Positions 6,733 through 16,100 of a stretch of DNA of 19,423 bases are shown piece after piece. How positions within the stretch are numbered: position 1 is the first letter of the stretch; every line of letters starts with the position of its first letter. This stretch comes from an uncultured Saprospiraceae bacterium (GTDB taxonomy: Bacteria > Bacteroidota > Bacteroidia > Chitinophagales > Saprospiraceae), in the NCBI GenBank assembly GCA_937921525.1, contig CAKZUM010000282.1, forward strand, positions 1 through 19,423, given 5' to 3'. Made by a program: the position numbers and the translations under genes. The notes beneath the pieces are model-generated. The model saw only the letters and a program-made list of their open reading frames with translations. It ran no database searches and was not told where the DNA came from.

Positions 6733-9150
6733 TTAAAAAGGATAGCCAACAGAAAGATTATAATTAAAACCTTTCAATTTTTGTTCTTTCCATCGTTGGT
6801 AGGCCCAGTAACTGCCTTCGGGGTTGGTATAAGGGTTTCTTATTTTATAGCCAAGATCTAATACTAATTTGAAGTAGTCGAAATCCATTCTAAAGCCAAA
6901 TCCAGCACTCAAAGCCATTTGCTTTAGAAAATCTTTACTAATATGGGCACCGGGTCGATTTATATCTTCTTTGATTGTCCAGACATTTCCACCATCTACA
7001 AATAAAGCACCTTCTAAGTCTAGGGAGTAAACTTTAAACATATTGAATCGATATTCTGTGCTAAATAAGAGCCTTAGATCTCCAGTTTGATAGAACGGCG
7101 TACTATTCTCACTATAAACAGGAAAAGTAATAGGATCTTGGTAGCTGCCAGGCCCTAATTCTCGGATTCTCCAACCTCGCAAACTATTCGGTCCACCAGC
7201 GTAAAACTGCTTTACATAAGGTACATCTTGCGTAGAGCCAAACGAAGAAGCCCCACCAATATTTATCCGAAAAGCGAGGGTATGTTTTTTACTAAAAAGT
7301 TTGTAAAGACTGGCGTCCATATCTAGTTTAGCAAACTTAGAAAAGTCTAAATTGAACAAGCTAAAAGTCGTATCGTCTCCAGACTGTATCTGGTTATACA
7401 AGCCATTGAATAAATAGATTTCTGCTCCCGATAATTCAAAAGTTAATTCAAATTTCCAAGACCGTTTTTTTAACTTGTTTCGGCCGTTAAATATCATCCC
7501 AAAGTCTCTAAATAACAAACCCGTAAATAACTGTTTGTTATTAAAACTTCGCTCTAAAAATGGATTGTTATCAAAGATGATTTGCCCATCTTTTCCTACA
7601 TTAGGATTAAAGAAATTGATTCCGAATTGACTAACAGAATATCGTCTATTTGGAGTGTTTTGAATATTGTAACCAAGAGATAAATCACCACTAAAAAAGC
7701 CCCAAAAATCTCGGCGCTGACTCCAGTTAACCCCAAAAATAATCTGGGTCGTTGCATTTTCTAATAAGGATTCATAAAAAGGGTTGCTAAAGATACTGAG
7801 GCCATTGAGTAGCTTTACAAATTTTAGCGGATCCGTAAATTTCGGAATGTTTAATTCTAGTTGTGGATTGACGTCAAAGGTTCTAAATAATTGCCCTCCT
7901 TGAGAACTAGAATTACCGATTCCAAACTCGCCGCCGATTCCTAGATTAAACAATAAATCCTCCGAACCTCTTAACAGATTTCTGTTTCTGTAAGAGAAAC
8001 TCAAGCCTCCTCCCAGAAAAGTTCCACTTGTGGCAGGGGCATCACCATAGTTGATTTCTATATCTGCTCCAAGTACAATCTTCTTATTAGCAGGTAGATA
8101 TATATTAAAATCAATTAGATTATTAGAGTCTCGACTTATTTTATCTGTAACATTGGCAAATTTAAAAACACCCAAAGAACCTAAATTTCGGACGGTCCTA
8201 CTAAAATTATCTTGACTATAAATTGCTCCTTTTTTGAGATGAATTCGCTTTAGCAATACTTCTGGTTTGATCGGGAAAGTTCCATCTGCCGTATAGAAGT
8301 GAATGCCATCAATAAGAGTGTCTTTTAAAAATTCTGTCTCCATATCAGGGACATAATAAGGATAGACAGATAACTTGTTGATCGTATAAACTTGATGCTT
8401 ACTTCCATCTTGCGGGTTGAATACAGTGACTGAGATATCTAATTCACTAGTAAGGGTACTATCCGTTTCTGTATTCATTTGATCAATATACCCCACATGA
8501 AATTCTCGATACCCCACATTTCTAAGAACGTTCGTAATTCGACTTTTTTCTGCTTCAAAAATCTTGTTAGAAACTGCTACACCTTTTTTCAAAAAAGTCT
8601 CTGAACTAATATCATTCAAAAGTTTTTGTACGCTCGTATCAGGACTAATAAATTGAATAGAACGGACGGTAAAAAGTCGACCAGGATCTACTAAATAAGT
8701 GACATAGGATTGCTGCTTAATAACCTTATTTTCATAAGTGACTGTAGGATCAAAATACCCACTTTCTTTGAGGTAGTTTTTTATACCAATGGTCGTCTCC
8801 TCTGCTATATTGGGTTGGAAAATACTAGGCTTCTCAAAGATGGTTCTTTTACCAGGTTTTATTGGTTTTTCTAACTTTCCTTTTTTCTGTTTTCTATAAT
8901 AAAACCACCTTCTATTGATACCAAAAAAATTAGTATTAGGTTTTTGTCGAACCCTACCTAATAATTCATTTTCTAAAGCCTTAGTTCTACTGTTTTTTTC
9001 TTTACTAATTATTTTGACATTATTCTCTTTTAGAAAAGTTTGATCTTCTTGTAAATACTTGGTAGTACCACAGGACGAAAGCCATAGCATACATAGCAAT
9101 AGACAACAGTTGCCTAAAAAAGTATTTTTTATGTTACTTTCGTGATTCAT
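6733..9150 (-). CDS. tamL: TamL: BamA/TamA (Omp85) family outer-membrane lipoprotein
   Basis: The 805-residue protein begins with a lipoprotein signal (hydrophobic 11-24, lipobox LSSC with Cys27), followed by CGTTKYLQEDQTFL, the hallmark opening of the Bacteroidota lipidated TamA homologue. Residues of about 40-380 carry POTRA-like repeats (for example YLVDPGRLFTVRSIQFISP). The C-terminal half is a 16-strand Omp85 barrel with the lid-lock RGW motif at 658-660 (in NSLRGWRIRELGPG), a VDGGNVW segment and a terminal Phe in GYPF. Its role is insertion or assembly of outer-membrane proteins, normally with the inner-membrane partner TamB. No tamB is present in this window, although it is often adjacent in relatives. 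The divergent RNA methyltransferase neighbour matches the usual context of tamL as I know it. ATG 9150 is chosen because it precedes the signal peptide directly. Confidence 0.88.
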   Translation of the reverse strand: MNHESNIKNTFLGNCCLLLCMLWLSSCGTTKYLQEDQTFLKENNVKIISKEKNSRTKALENELLGRVRQKPNTNFFGINRRWFYYRKQKKGKLEKPIKPGKRTIFEKPSIFQPNIAEETTIGIKNYLKESGYFDPTVTYENKVIKQQSYVTYLVDPGRLFTVRSIQFISPDTSVQKLLNDISSETFLKKGVAVSNKIFEAEKSRITNVLRNVGYREFHVGYIDQMNTETDSTLTSELDISVTVFNPQDGSKHQVYTINKLSVYPYYVPDMETEFLKDTLIDGIHFYTADGTFPIKPEVLLKRIHLKKGAIYSQDNFSRTVRNLGSLGVFKFANVTDKISRDSNNLIDFNIYLPANKKIVLGADIEINYGDAPATSGTFLGGGLSFSYRNRNLLRGSEDLLFNLGIGGEFGIGNSSSQGGQLFRTFDVNPQLELNIPKFTDPLKFVKLLNGLSIFSNPFYESLLENATTQIIFGVNWSQRRDFWGFFSGDLSLGYNIQNTPNRRYSVSQFGINFFNPNVGKDGQIIFDNNPFLERSFNNKQLFTGLLFRDFGMIFNGRNKLKKRSWKFELTFELSGAEIYLFNGLYNQIQSGDDTTFSLFNLDFSKFAKLDMDASLYKLFSKKHTLAFRINIGGASSFGSTQDVPYVKQFYAGGPNSLRGWRIRELGPGSYQDPITFPVYSENSTPFYQTGDLRLLFSTEYRFNMFKVYSLDLEGALFVDGGNVWTIKEDINRPGAHISKDFLKQMALSAGFGFRMDFDYFKLVLDLGYKIRNPYTNPEGSYWAYQRWKEQKLKGFNYNLSVGYPF

Positions 9151-9164
9151 TTATGGCTTATATT

Positions 9165-9277
9165 AGAACAGAGAGTAGAGAAGCGAGAGTAGAGATGGAT
9201 TTTGTCTACGACCAATGAAAATTCGTTGATTGGTAAACGAACACGTCTCTGTTCTCGCTTCTCGCTTCTCTGTTCTC
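9165..9277. repeat. Inverted pair of purine-rich repeats (copies 2 and 3) in a divergent promoter region
   Basis: Copy 2 (9165-9197) has the AGAACAGAGAGTAGAGAAG words on the + strand. Copy 3 (9243-9277) has the same words on the - strand, including doubled GAAGCGAGAA. The spacer holds a smaller dyad, CCAAT-N12-ATTGG (9211-9232). Copy 3 keeps a degraded version of the GACGTATTnCGTTTAAA tail. The pair occupies almost the whole gap between tamL (-) and the methyltransferase (+), so promoters for both must lie in or beside it. Confidence 0.7.
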
Positions 9278-9289
9278 AAAAGAAAAAAC

Positions 9290-10042
9290 GTGCTTTCAAG
9301 AAATACAATCAAATACATTCAATCCTTACAGCAAAAGAAATTTCGGCAAAAGTATAGAAATTTTATTGTGGAGGGGGAAAAAATGGCATCGGAAATTATC
9401 CAAAGCTCCTCAGTAGCCATAGAAGGAATATATGCACTGCCAGAATGGATTGCGGATAACCAGACTGTGTTGCAACCATTTAGCACTATTATACAGGCTA
9501 TTACTTCAAAGGAGTTGGAAAGAATATCCAAGCTAAAAACACCCAATAAAGTACTTTGCATTTGTAAGATACCAACTTATAAGATAGATAGCTCATTGGT
9601 TAACAACAATTTAACAGTCTATCTGGATGGAATTCAAGATCCCGGAAATATGGGTAGTATTCTAAGAATAGCGGATTGGTTTGGCATTCCCTATGTCTTT
9701 TGTTCTGCATCTTGTGTGGAGCTATATAATCCAAAGGTCATACAATCTTCTATGGGCGCATTTTTGAGAGTTAAGTCCTTCGTAAAAGATTTAGAAGAAT
9801 TAAAACGGGAATCTCCCAATTTACCTATATTTGCTGCCGTTCTAGGTGGGACTAACATTTTTAAACTCCCTCCTCAAAAGAATGGGATATTAGTGATTGG
9901 CAATGAGGGAAATGGTATTTCTGATGCTGTTCTAGCTTTGTCAGATCATCAAGTGACCATTCCCAAAGCAAAAACAGGTGGTGCAGAATCCTTAAATGCA
10001 GCAGTAGCAACAGGCATTTTGTGCAGTGCATTTATTAAATAG
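9290..10042 (+). CDS. SpoU/TrmH-family RNA 2'-O-methyltransferase
   Basis: The product methylates a ribose 2'-hydroxyl in rRNA or tRNA using S-adenosylmethionine. From the GTG at 9290 it is 250 residues. A substrate-binding N-terminal domain (KKFRQKYRNFIVEGEK near residues 17-31) precedes the SPOUT knot, which has motif 1 LDGIQDPGNMGSILRIADWF (112-131), motif 2 VIGNEGNGIS (202-211) and motif 3 IPKAKTGGAESLNAAVATGI (224-243). The frame is open upstream to an ATG at 9230, but those 20 extra residues are encoded by repeat copy 3 and lack family similarity, whereas the GTG places LSRNTIKYIQSLQQKK at the N-terminus as in homologues. The GTG start is therefore preferred but not proven. The TAG stop overlaps the first bases of the next repeat. 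The exact target nucleotide cannot be told. Confidence 0.87.
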   Translation: MLSRNTIKYIQSLQQKKFRQKYRNFIVEGEKMASEIIQSSSVAIEGIYALPEWIADNQTVLQPFSTIIQAITSKELERISKLKTPNKVLCICKIPTYKIDSSLVNNNLTVYLDGIQDPGNMGSILRIADWFGIPYVFCSASCVELYNPKVIQSSMGAFLRVKSFVKDLEELKRESPNLPIFAAVLGGTNIFKLPPQKNGILVIGNEGNGISDAVLALSDHQVTIPKAKTGGAESLNAAVATGILCSAFIK

Positions 10043-10297
10043 AGTAGAGAATAGAGAGCAGAGAACAGAGACGTATTACGTTTAAAAATTGACAAAAAAC
10101 CTGACAAGTTTATCAATACTGTTTATACTAATGTTGCTTTTCTACCACGGATTCACGGATTAGGCTAAGTAGGACGCTTATAATCTGTGAATCCGTGGTA
10201 GAAAAATATCAGCTACTTTTGAGGGTTGAATAAACTTGTCAAAATTCCATATTTAAACGCAATACGTCTCTACTCTCGCTTCTCTGTTCTCTGTTCT
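10041..10297. repeat. Three-level nested palindrome carrying purine-rich repeat copies 4 and 5
   Basis: Outer arms 10041-10086 and 10252-10297 match at 37 of 46 positions: AGAGTAGAGA or AGAACAGAGA words plus the tail GACGTATTnCGTTTAAA. A middle pair shares TGACAAGTTTAT (10102-10113 against 10229-10240). The inner pair, 10138-10162 with 10181-10205, matches at 24 of 25 positions around an 18-nt loop and has the words ACCACGGATTCACGGATTA. The left edge is in the methyltransferase stop codon and the right edge is 11 bp from the next start, so the structure fills the intergenic space. The inner stem could serve as a terminator. Confidence 0.8.
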
Positions 10298-10308
10298 AAA
10301 AAAAGTAT

Positions 10309-10812
10309 ATGAAAAGAATTGGCTTACTCTCTGATACCCATAGTTATTTAGATAAAAGTATTTTTAAATACTTTGAAGAATGTGACGAAATATGGCATGC
10401 AGGAGATATAGGTAAAATAGAGGTAGTGAAGGAGTTGGAGGCGGTCAAGCCTGTCAAAGCCGTCTACGGCAATATTGATGATAAAGATGTGAAAGCAGAA
10501 TATCCACTCAATTGGCGTTTTGATTGCGAAGGCATGGATGTATGGATAACACATATTGGCGGCTACCCTGGAAGGTATAACAAGAGAGTTCGAGCAGAAT
10601 TTGAAACCAATCCCCCGAAACTATTTATCTGTGGGCATTCCCATATTCTAAAAGTAATGCCAGATAAGAAATATAACTTCATTCACATTAATCCAGGGGC
10701 TTGTGGACATCACGGCATCCATCAAATGCGGACCATCATTCGATTCACGATTGATGCAGGAGTTTTGAAAGATTTAGAAGTCATTGAATTAGGGCTACGT
10801 GGAAAGGAGTAG
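10309..10812 (+). CDS. YfcE/MJ0936-type metallophosphoesterase
   Basis: The 167-residue cytoplasmic protein belongs to the small calcineurin-like phosphodiesterases. The dinuclear metal site is complete: Asp9 and His11 (SDTHS), Asp33 (HAGDIG), Asn55 (GNIDD), His82 (THIGG), and His110 and His112 (CGHSH). Relatives hydrolyse phosphodiesters such as bis-pNPP or cyclic nucleotides in vitro; the physiological substrate is generally unknown and is not indicated here. Length and motif spacing are normal. The start is ATG 10309, 11 bp past the end of the large palindrome, preceded by an A-rich stretch and no Shine-Dalgarno. It is probably transcribed independently or by readthrough from the methyltransferase gene; purB follows after 167 bp. 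Confidence 0.92.
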   Translation: MKRIGLLSDTHSYLDKSIFKYFEECDEIWHAGDIGKIEVVKELEAVKPVKAVYGNIDDKDVKAEYPLNWRFDCEGMDVWITHIGGYPGRYNKRVRAEFETNPPKLFICGHSHILKVMPDKKYNFIHINPGACGHHGIHQMRTIIRFTIDAGVLKDLEVIELGLRGKE

Positions 10813-10831
10813 GAAACACATACTTGCAATT

Positions 10832-10853
10832 ACCCCCAACTCCTAAAGGGGAG
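10832..10853 (+). terminator. Weak hairpin downstream of the phosphodiesterase gene
   Basis: The run CCCCC (10832-10836) can pair with GGGG (10848-10851), or CTCC with GGAG, around an A-rich loop, about 20 bp after the stop codon. A short T-run (10857-10862) follows. The stem is short, so termination is plausible but not strong. Confidence 0.3.
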
Positions 10854-10979
10854 CGATTTTCCGCTAATCTTAATTTGACTGCGATTTTCAAAGTAACACC
10901 ATCAATATAAGCTGACGAGTTGTAATAAAATTAAAGTTCTAACTAGTCAAATATTGTTACTAAAAAATAATCATAATAC

Positions 10980-12311
10980 ATGTTAACAGCTATTTCCCCA
11001 ATTGACGGTCGCTACGCAGGAAAGACCAAAGAACTACAAGAATATTTCTCAGAATTTGCTTTAATCAAATATAGGGTACTGGTAGAAGTAGAATACTTCA
11101 AGGCACTTTGTCAGATTCCGCTGCCACAGTTAAAAGCAGTAGACGAGTCTTATTTTGATAAACTAGACAAAATAGTAGCCAACTTTGGCGTAGAAGAAGC
11201 AGAGCAAATAAAGGCAATAGAACGAGTAACGAATCACGATGTGAAGGCTGTAGAATATTTTTTGAAAGAACAATTTAACACCATCGGCTTATCACAGGTC
11301 AAGGAGTTTATACATTTTGGACTGACCTCGCAAGATATTAATAATACGGCCAATCCATTGATGATAAAAATGGCAATGGATAAAGTGTATTATCCATTAT
11401 TAGCAGATGTGATTGACCAACTATATGGTTTAGCAAAAGAATGGTTGGATATTCCTATGCTGGCTAGAACGCACGGACAGCCAGCATCACCTACTCGCTT
11501 AGGAAAAGAAATGCTGGTATTTATAGAACGATTGAAAACCCAAAAAGCCTTATTAGAACAAGTACCCTATGAAGCAAAATTTGGTGGAGCCACAGGAAAT
11601 TATAATGCCCATCATGTAGCCTATCCTACGATTGATTGGCCAAGCTTTGGAGATCAATTCGTAGAAAATAACTTAGGATTATACCGATCTCAATACACCA
11701 CTCAAATAGCGCATTATGATAGTGAGGCGGCATTGTTTCAGGGGATTAGTCGGATCAATACGATTTTAATAGACTTAGCAAGAGATATATGGACGTATGT
11801 TTCGATGGATTATTTTAAGCAAAAAGTAATAAAAGGAGAAGTAGGTTCTTCTGCCATGCCACACAAAGTCAACCCGATAGATTTTGAAAATGCGGAAGGG
11901 AACTTAGGTATCGCAAATGCAATATTTGCTCATTTGGCGAATAAACTCCCAGTCTCTAGATTACAAAGAGATCTGACAGATAGTACGGTATTAAGAAATG
12001 TAGGCGTACCTTATGGGCATACGATCATCGCCTTTAAATCTATCCAAAAAGGCTTGTCAAAACTGTTGCTGAATGCGCCGAAATTAGCAGAAGATTTAGA
12101 AAAAAATTGGATGGTAGTCGCAGAAGCTATTCAAAATGTACTAAGAAGAGAAGGCTTTCCAAAGCCGTACGAAGCATTAAAAGAATTGACAAGAGGCAAA
12201 CCAGTAGTAACAGAGGCTGATATTAAAGAATTTATAGATGGCTTGGCTGTTTCAGACGCTATTAAATTAGAATTAAAAGCAATTCGTCCAGAAAATTACC
12301 TTGGTGTATAA
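10980..12311 (+). CDS. purB: Adenylosuccinate lyase
   Basis: The 443-residue enzyme of the fumarase/aspartase superfamily catalyses two purine steps: SAICAR to AICAR, and adenylosuccinate to AMP, releasing fumarate each time. It aligns along its whole length with the E. coli-type PurB: LTAISPIDGRY at the N-terminus, TNHDVKAVEYFLKE (84-97), TSQDINN (116-122), the general-acid region RTHGQPASP (163-171, His165), and the flexible signature loop GSSAMPHKVNPIDFENAEGN (289-308, Ser291 as the expected catalytic base). The C-terminal domain follows, with LTRGK near the end. ATG 10980 gives the expected N-terminus. No other purine genes are adjacent. A long non-coding gap follows, so it is probably monocistronic or terminates within that gap. 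Confidence 0.96.
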   Translation: MLTAISPIDGRYAGKTKELQEYFSEFALIKYRVLVEVEYFKALCQIPLPQLKAVDESYFDKLDKIVANFGVEEAEQIKAIERVTNHDVKAVEYFLKEQFNTIGLSQVKEFIHFGLTSQDINNTANPLMIKMAMDKVYYPLLADVIDQLYGLAKEWLDIPMLARTHGQPASPTRLGKEMLVFIERLKTQKALLEQVPYEAKFGGATGNYNAHHVAYPTIDWPSFGDQFVENNLGLYRSQYTTQIAHYDSEAALFQGISRINTILIDLARDIWTYVSMDYFKQKVIKGEVGSSAMPHKVNPIDFENAEGNLGIANAIFAHLANKLPVSRLQRDLTDSTVLRNVGVPYGHTIIAFKSIQKGLSKLLLNAPKLAEDLEKNWMVVAEAIQNVLRREGFPKPYEALKELTRGKPVVTEADIKEFIDGLAVSDAIKLELKAIRPENYLGV

Positions 12312-12681
12312 TGTTAGGAAGGATTTTTATTTTTTAAATATAAATGTAGTTATAGGTGTTTTGATCTGTCAGTTATATCACTAAAGATAGAATCTGTATG
12401 TAATGTTTAAAGTTATCATAAATTGTCAGATAAGATCATTGCATTACTTTACTTGCTGCTAATAAACCCTTAATTTTGTTTTATTCGTATTAATACAAAT
12501 TAATTTTGTACACACCAAAGTTCATCCTATCTTAATTAATTGCAAGTATTGCTATTAGTAATTATTACCTTTAATTGAACCATTCCTGCGGTAATGTATA
12601 TTCGAGGAATTAGTAACTAGCCCAGAATATCTTCGTCATAAGATTGAAGTTGTTTAGATTTCAGAAGTCTAAAGTTCTAAT

Positions 12682-12697
12682 TAACGACGAAATAATA
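12682..12697 (+). repeat. 16-bp direct repeat, copy 2
   Basis: TAACGACGAAATAATA is identical to 6561-6576. Here its last bases form the start of the long imperfect palindrome at 12692-12816; at the other site no matching palindrome is attached. Confidence 0.5.
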
Positions 12698-12816
12698 ACT
12701 ATACACTCTTGGCTGCTTATTTTCCTCTTGAAATCGGTCATAGTAACAACAATACTCCCGCTTTCAAGAGAAAACTAAGAAAAGAATAAGCTACCCAAGA
12801 ACGTACATTTATTATC
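12692..12816. repeat. Long imperfect inverted repeat
   Basis: Left-arm blocks ATAATAA, TCTTGG, GCTTATT and TTTTCCTCTTGAAA recur in complementary order on the right as TTTCAAGAGAAAA, AATAAGC, CCAAGA and TTATTAT, with bulges of up to about ten bases. The loop is about 28 nt. The bulged pairing suggests an old palindromic element or the gene for a structured RNA. No terminal target duplication is evident. Confidence 0.45.
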
Positions 12817-13168
12817 TAAGAATATTTTGCTGGACATTATGAAGTGATTCAAAATAGTAATAAGTAAAATTCAAATAAATAATAATAAAATGCAATGGCT
12901 TGATTTTTGAATTAAAGCTATTGATATACTATATCATTCTCCCTCATCCCCGTTCCTTCCCCTAAAATATTAAAACTCCCTTTCAGTCCCCAGTTCAATT
13001 TTTGAAATTATTAGGATCGTCATTTAGATTGATTCTTAGTAATTTATGATTGATTATCATAGATTCCTCCCTGCTTAGTATCATTTCGTTTCCCTCGTTC
13101 AGATGATTGTATCCTGGTGTTGAATAAAACAAACGTTTACGGAACTACACCTTTACAATTTTAAATCT

Positions 13169-16100
13169 ATGCCTACTATTAATGCATGTCTTTTGAGAGC
13201 CATTTCTAATCTTAATGGTTTTTCACCAGGGAGGTGGAAAGTATTTCTATTACTATTTGTTGGTTATTGCGGTACTATTTCTGGTACCGAAAGAGATTCT
13301 TTAAAACTAGAAGCTTCTATCGAGCAATTGCTTGAAGAGGCTATTCCTGTTTTGGAACAATCCACTACAGATTCATTAACCATTAAGGAAATCACTAAAG
13401 TAGACGAACGAACTAGAGGGAGTGGAAATGGGCAGATATCGATTTCTTTTGAAGATAAAAGTGCAGAGATAGGTCAGTATTATGACGTATTTTATGATTT
13501 TATCTTAGAGGGTAATCGTCAAGTATTTAAAAATATAAAATCTGAGAACGGAGTTTTACGAATTACAAATGTCTTACCTGGGCATTATAGTAATTTCTAT
13601 ATTAAGCGAGTTCAATCGGAAGAAAAAAGTCCTGTTTATACTTCAAATCTAGAAGTAATACATGGAAGAGAGGTATTAAGTAGGAGTTCTTCAAGAAGCT
13701 CTGTTTGTCCTTCTGTTTCTTACGTAGATTGCTATGGTAGTATTCAAACCGCTACTAATGTTGGACTGAATACGTTCTATAATAATTCTGCATCTTATCG
13801 ACCTTGCGGTTTTGGTGTAGGTAGTACCTGTGAGGTAACGGAGATTGGAAGATGGCATTGTATTGATGGAAACAAAGCTACTCCCGTTGCATACAATGCA
13901 TTTAACACAGCAAACTATACAGGTGTTGGTTTGACGGCTTTGCAGGCAGCTAGATTAAAATACTTAATGTGTAAATACAATATAGATCAAGAAGGGGTAG
14001 CCCATGCTGTATGGTATATTACTAATACTGGTGGTTTGAACAATTTGATATACAATGATGCTGTAAATAATGCAACAGTAGATGGAACGGAAGCTTCTTT
14101 GAGATTTGTAAAAAGTGAAACTACCACATACCAAAACATGGTGGTATGGGAATGCTCAAGTTGCTCTGTAGGTGTAAATGCTGGAAATGACCAAAGTATA
14201 TGTGGTAGTGGTCAAGTTACGCTTACTGCTAATGCTTCTAGTGGTAAAAGCCCGTACACTTACCAATGGTCGAATCAAGGCCAGCAAATGGAACAAATTT
14301 ACCCAGCAGAAAATGCGCAAGTAGGTGGTGGTGCAGTTATAGAAAGTGTTCAATCAAATTATAGAGGTTCAGGATATGTAGAATTTTATGCAGCCAATGG
14401 AGAGTATGTTCAATTTCAAGTAAATGCACCCACAAGAGGAGAGTACTCCATACGGGTAAGATATACCTACAATGCAGTCGGTATTATAGGTATGAAACTA
14501 GCTATCAATAATAATGTCATTCCGGGTGGAGCTTCTTTTATAGGAACAGGAAATGATTCTAATTGGGAATATCTAGAATTAGGTCCTTATGTTTTTAATC
14601 AAGGGAGCAATACCATACGAATAGAATCCATTAATTTTACTGGAGTAGATATAGATGAAATATCCCTTTTTGGTACTGGTACTACTTCACAATCAGGTCA
14701 GACAGTAAACGTGAATGTTACTGGTAGCAATACCTATAATGTGACAGTAACGGATGCAAATGGTTGTACTGCTACAGATCAGGTTGCAGTATTTATTCAG
14801 TCAAGTGCGCCAAATCCACAGAATGACAGCTATCAAGTATGTCCCGGAGAGCGTAAAACACTTAATGTTATCGCTAATGATGGATTAATTACTGATCCAC
14901 TTATTATTATAAAAACAAATCCACAGAATGCTACAGCTTCTGTAAATAGTAGTAATCAAATAGTATATCAATCGAGTCCTAATGCGTGCGGAACAGATCA
15001 ATTCACATATAGTATTTGCGCAAATAAAAATTCGAGTTGTTGCTCAGACGCAACAGTTTCTATTACTTTGAAAGCAACCCAGGGACCTGCTTTTACAAAT
15101 GTACCTTCAGATGTTACGGTAGAATGCGAAGAAGATGTGCCTAACACTATAGCACCATCTGCGTCTAATGATTGTAATCAGAATATTACTGTAGAATTAA
15201 ATGAAGAACGGGTAAGTACTAGCAGTTGTAACTATCAATTAATTAGAACTTGGACTGCTAAAGACTGTGCAGGAAGAACTAATAGTGTAACTCAAAGGAT
15301 TACTGTTCAAGATAATGAAAAGCCTATAATTAATGGTATTCCCACTAATTTGAATGTTACTGTTTCTTGTGGTAATATACCTGCAAGACCAAGTAGTACG
15401 CTTATAAATGCCACAGATAATTGCGACGTAAATATTGCTTATAATTTTAATGAGGAGAGTACGCAAGGAATAGATCCTAATAATTGTAATTACTACAATT
15501 ATTTAATTACAAGAACTTGGACAGCAGAAGATGCTTGCGGTAATAAGACTGTGAATACCCAAGCAATCAAAGTCCAAGACATAACGCCTCCTACTGGAAA
15601 TTGTTTTTTAAATAGTGAGGAAAGAGAATGTCAAGGAGCTATTGCCAATGAAAATGCTATTAACACATGGAACACCGAAAATATCAGAACTTTAGAATTA
15701 TGTTATACAGATGATTGTAGCAACGTAACAGTAACAAGTAATTATGATTTTAATCGACTCCGCAATACTTGTGGTTCAACTGGTACGATTGAAGTTCAAT
15801 ATATCATAGCAGATAATTGTGGGAACGAAAGCTACCTAACTAGTAAGTACACAATTGTAGATACGCAGACACCTACTTTTGTTGGAATACCAAATGATAT
15901 TACGGTCGAGTGTGATGCGGTTCCAGTTGTACCAAACGTAACAGTATCTGATAACTGTGATGATAATATAACTTTCGATTTTAGGGAAAATAGTACACAA
16001 AGTACAGACCCAACAAGTTGTGAATATTACAACTATACATTGACCAGAGTGTGGTCGGCTGTAGATGCCTGTAATAATGAGCTTGCCAAAACGCAGGTTA

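Larger units (their letters stand above)
12312..13168. other. 857-bp non-coding gap between purB and the giant surface-protein gene
   Basis: No ORF of useful length and no tRNA-like or rRNA-like sequence is seen. It contains two identical TAATTTTG boxes (12471-12478 and 12501-12508) that fit TAnnTTTG, a small dyad TTTAGA-N9-TCTAAA (12653-12673), the 16-bp repeat at 12682-12697, an imperfect long palindrome (12692-12816), and a pyrimidine-rich patch near 12935-12965. The promoter of the giant gene should be in here, but no convincing -33/-7 pair is found close to its start. A decayed mobile element or a non-coding RNA cannot be excluded. Confidence 0.5.

Noticed and set aside
4327..10297. Repeats considered as a CRISPR array
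   Set aside because: The copies are scattered, vary in length and orientation, and are not separated by regular spacers; no cas genes are present.
12312..13168. tRNA, rRNA or small protein gene in the long gap
   Set aside because: No cloverleaf, no conserved rRNA stretch and no ORF of convincing length or composition was found on either strand.
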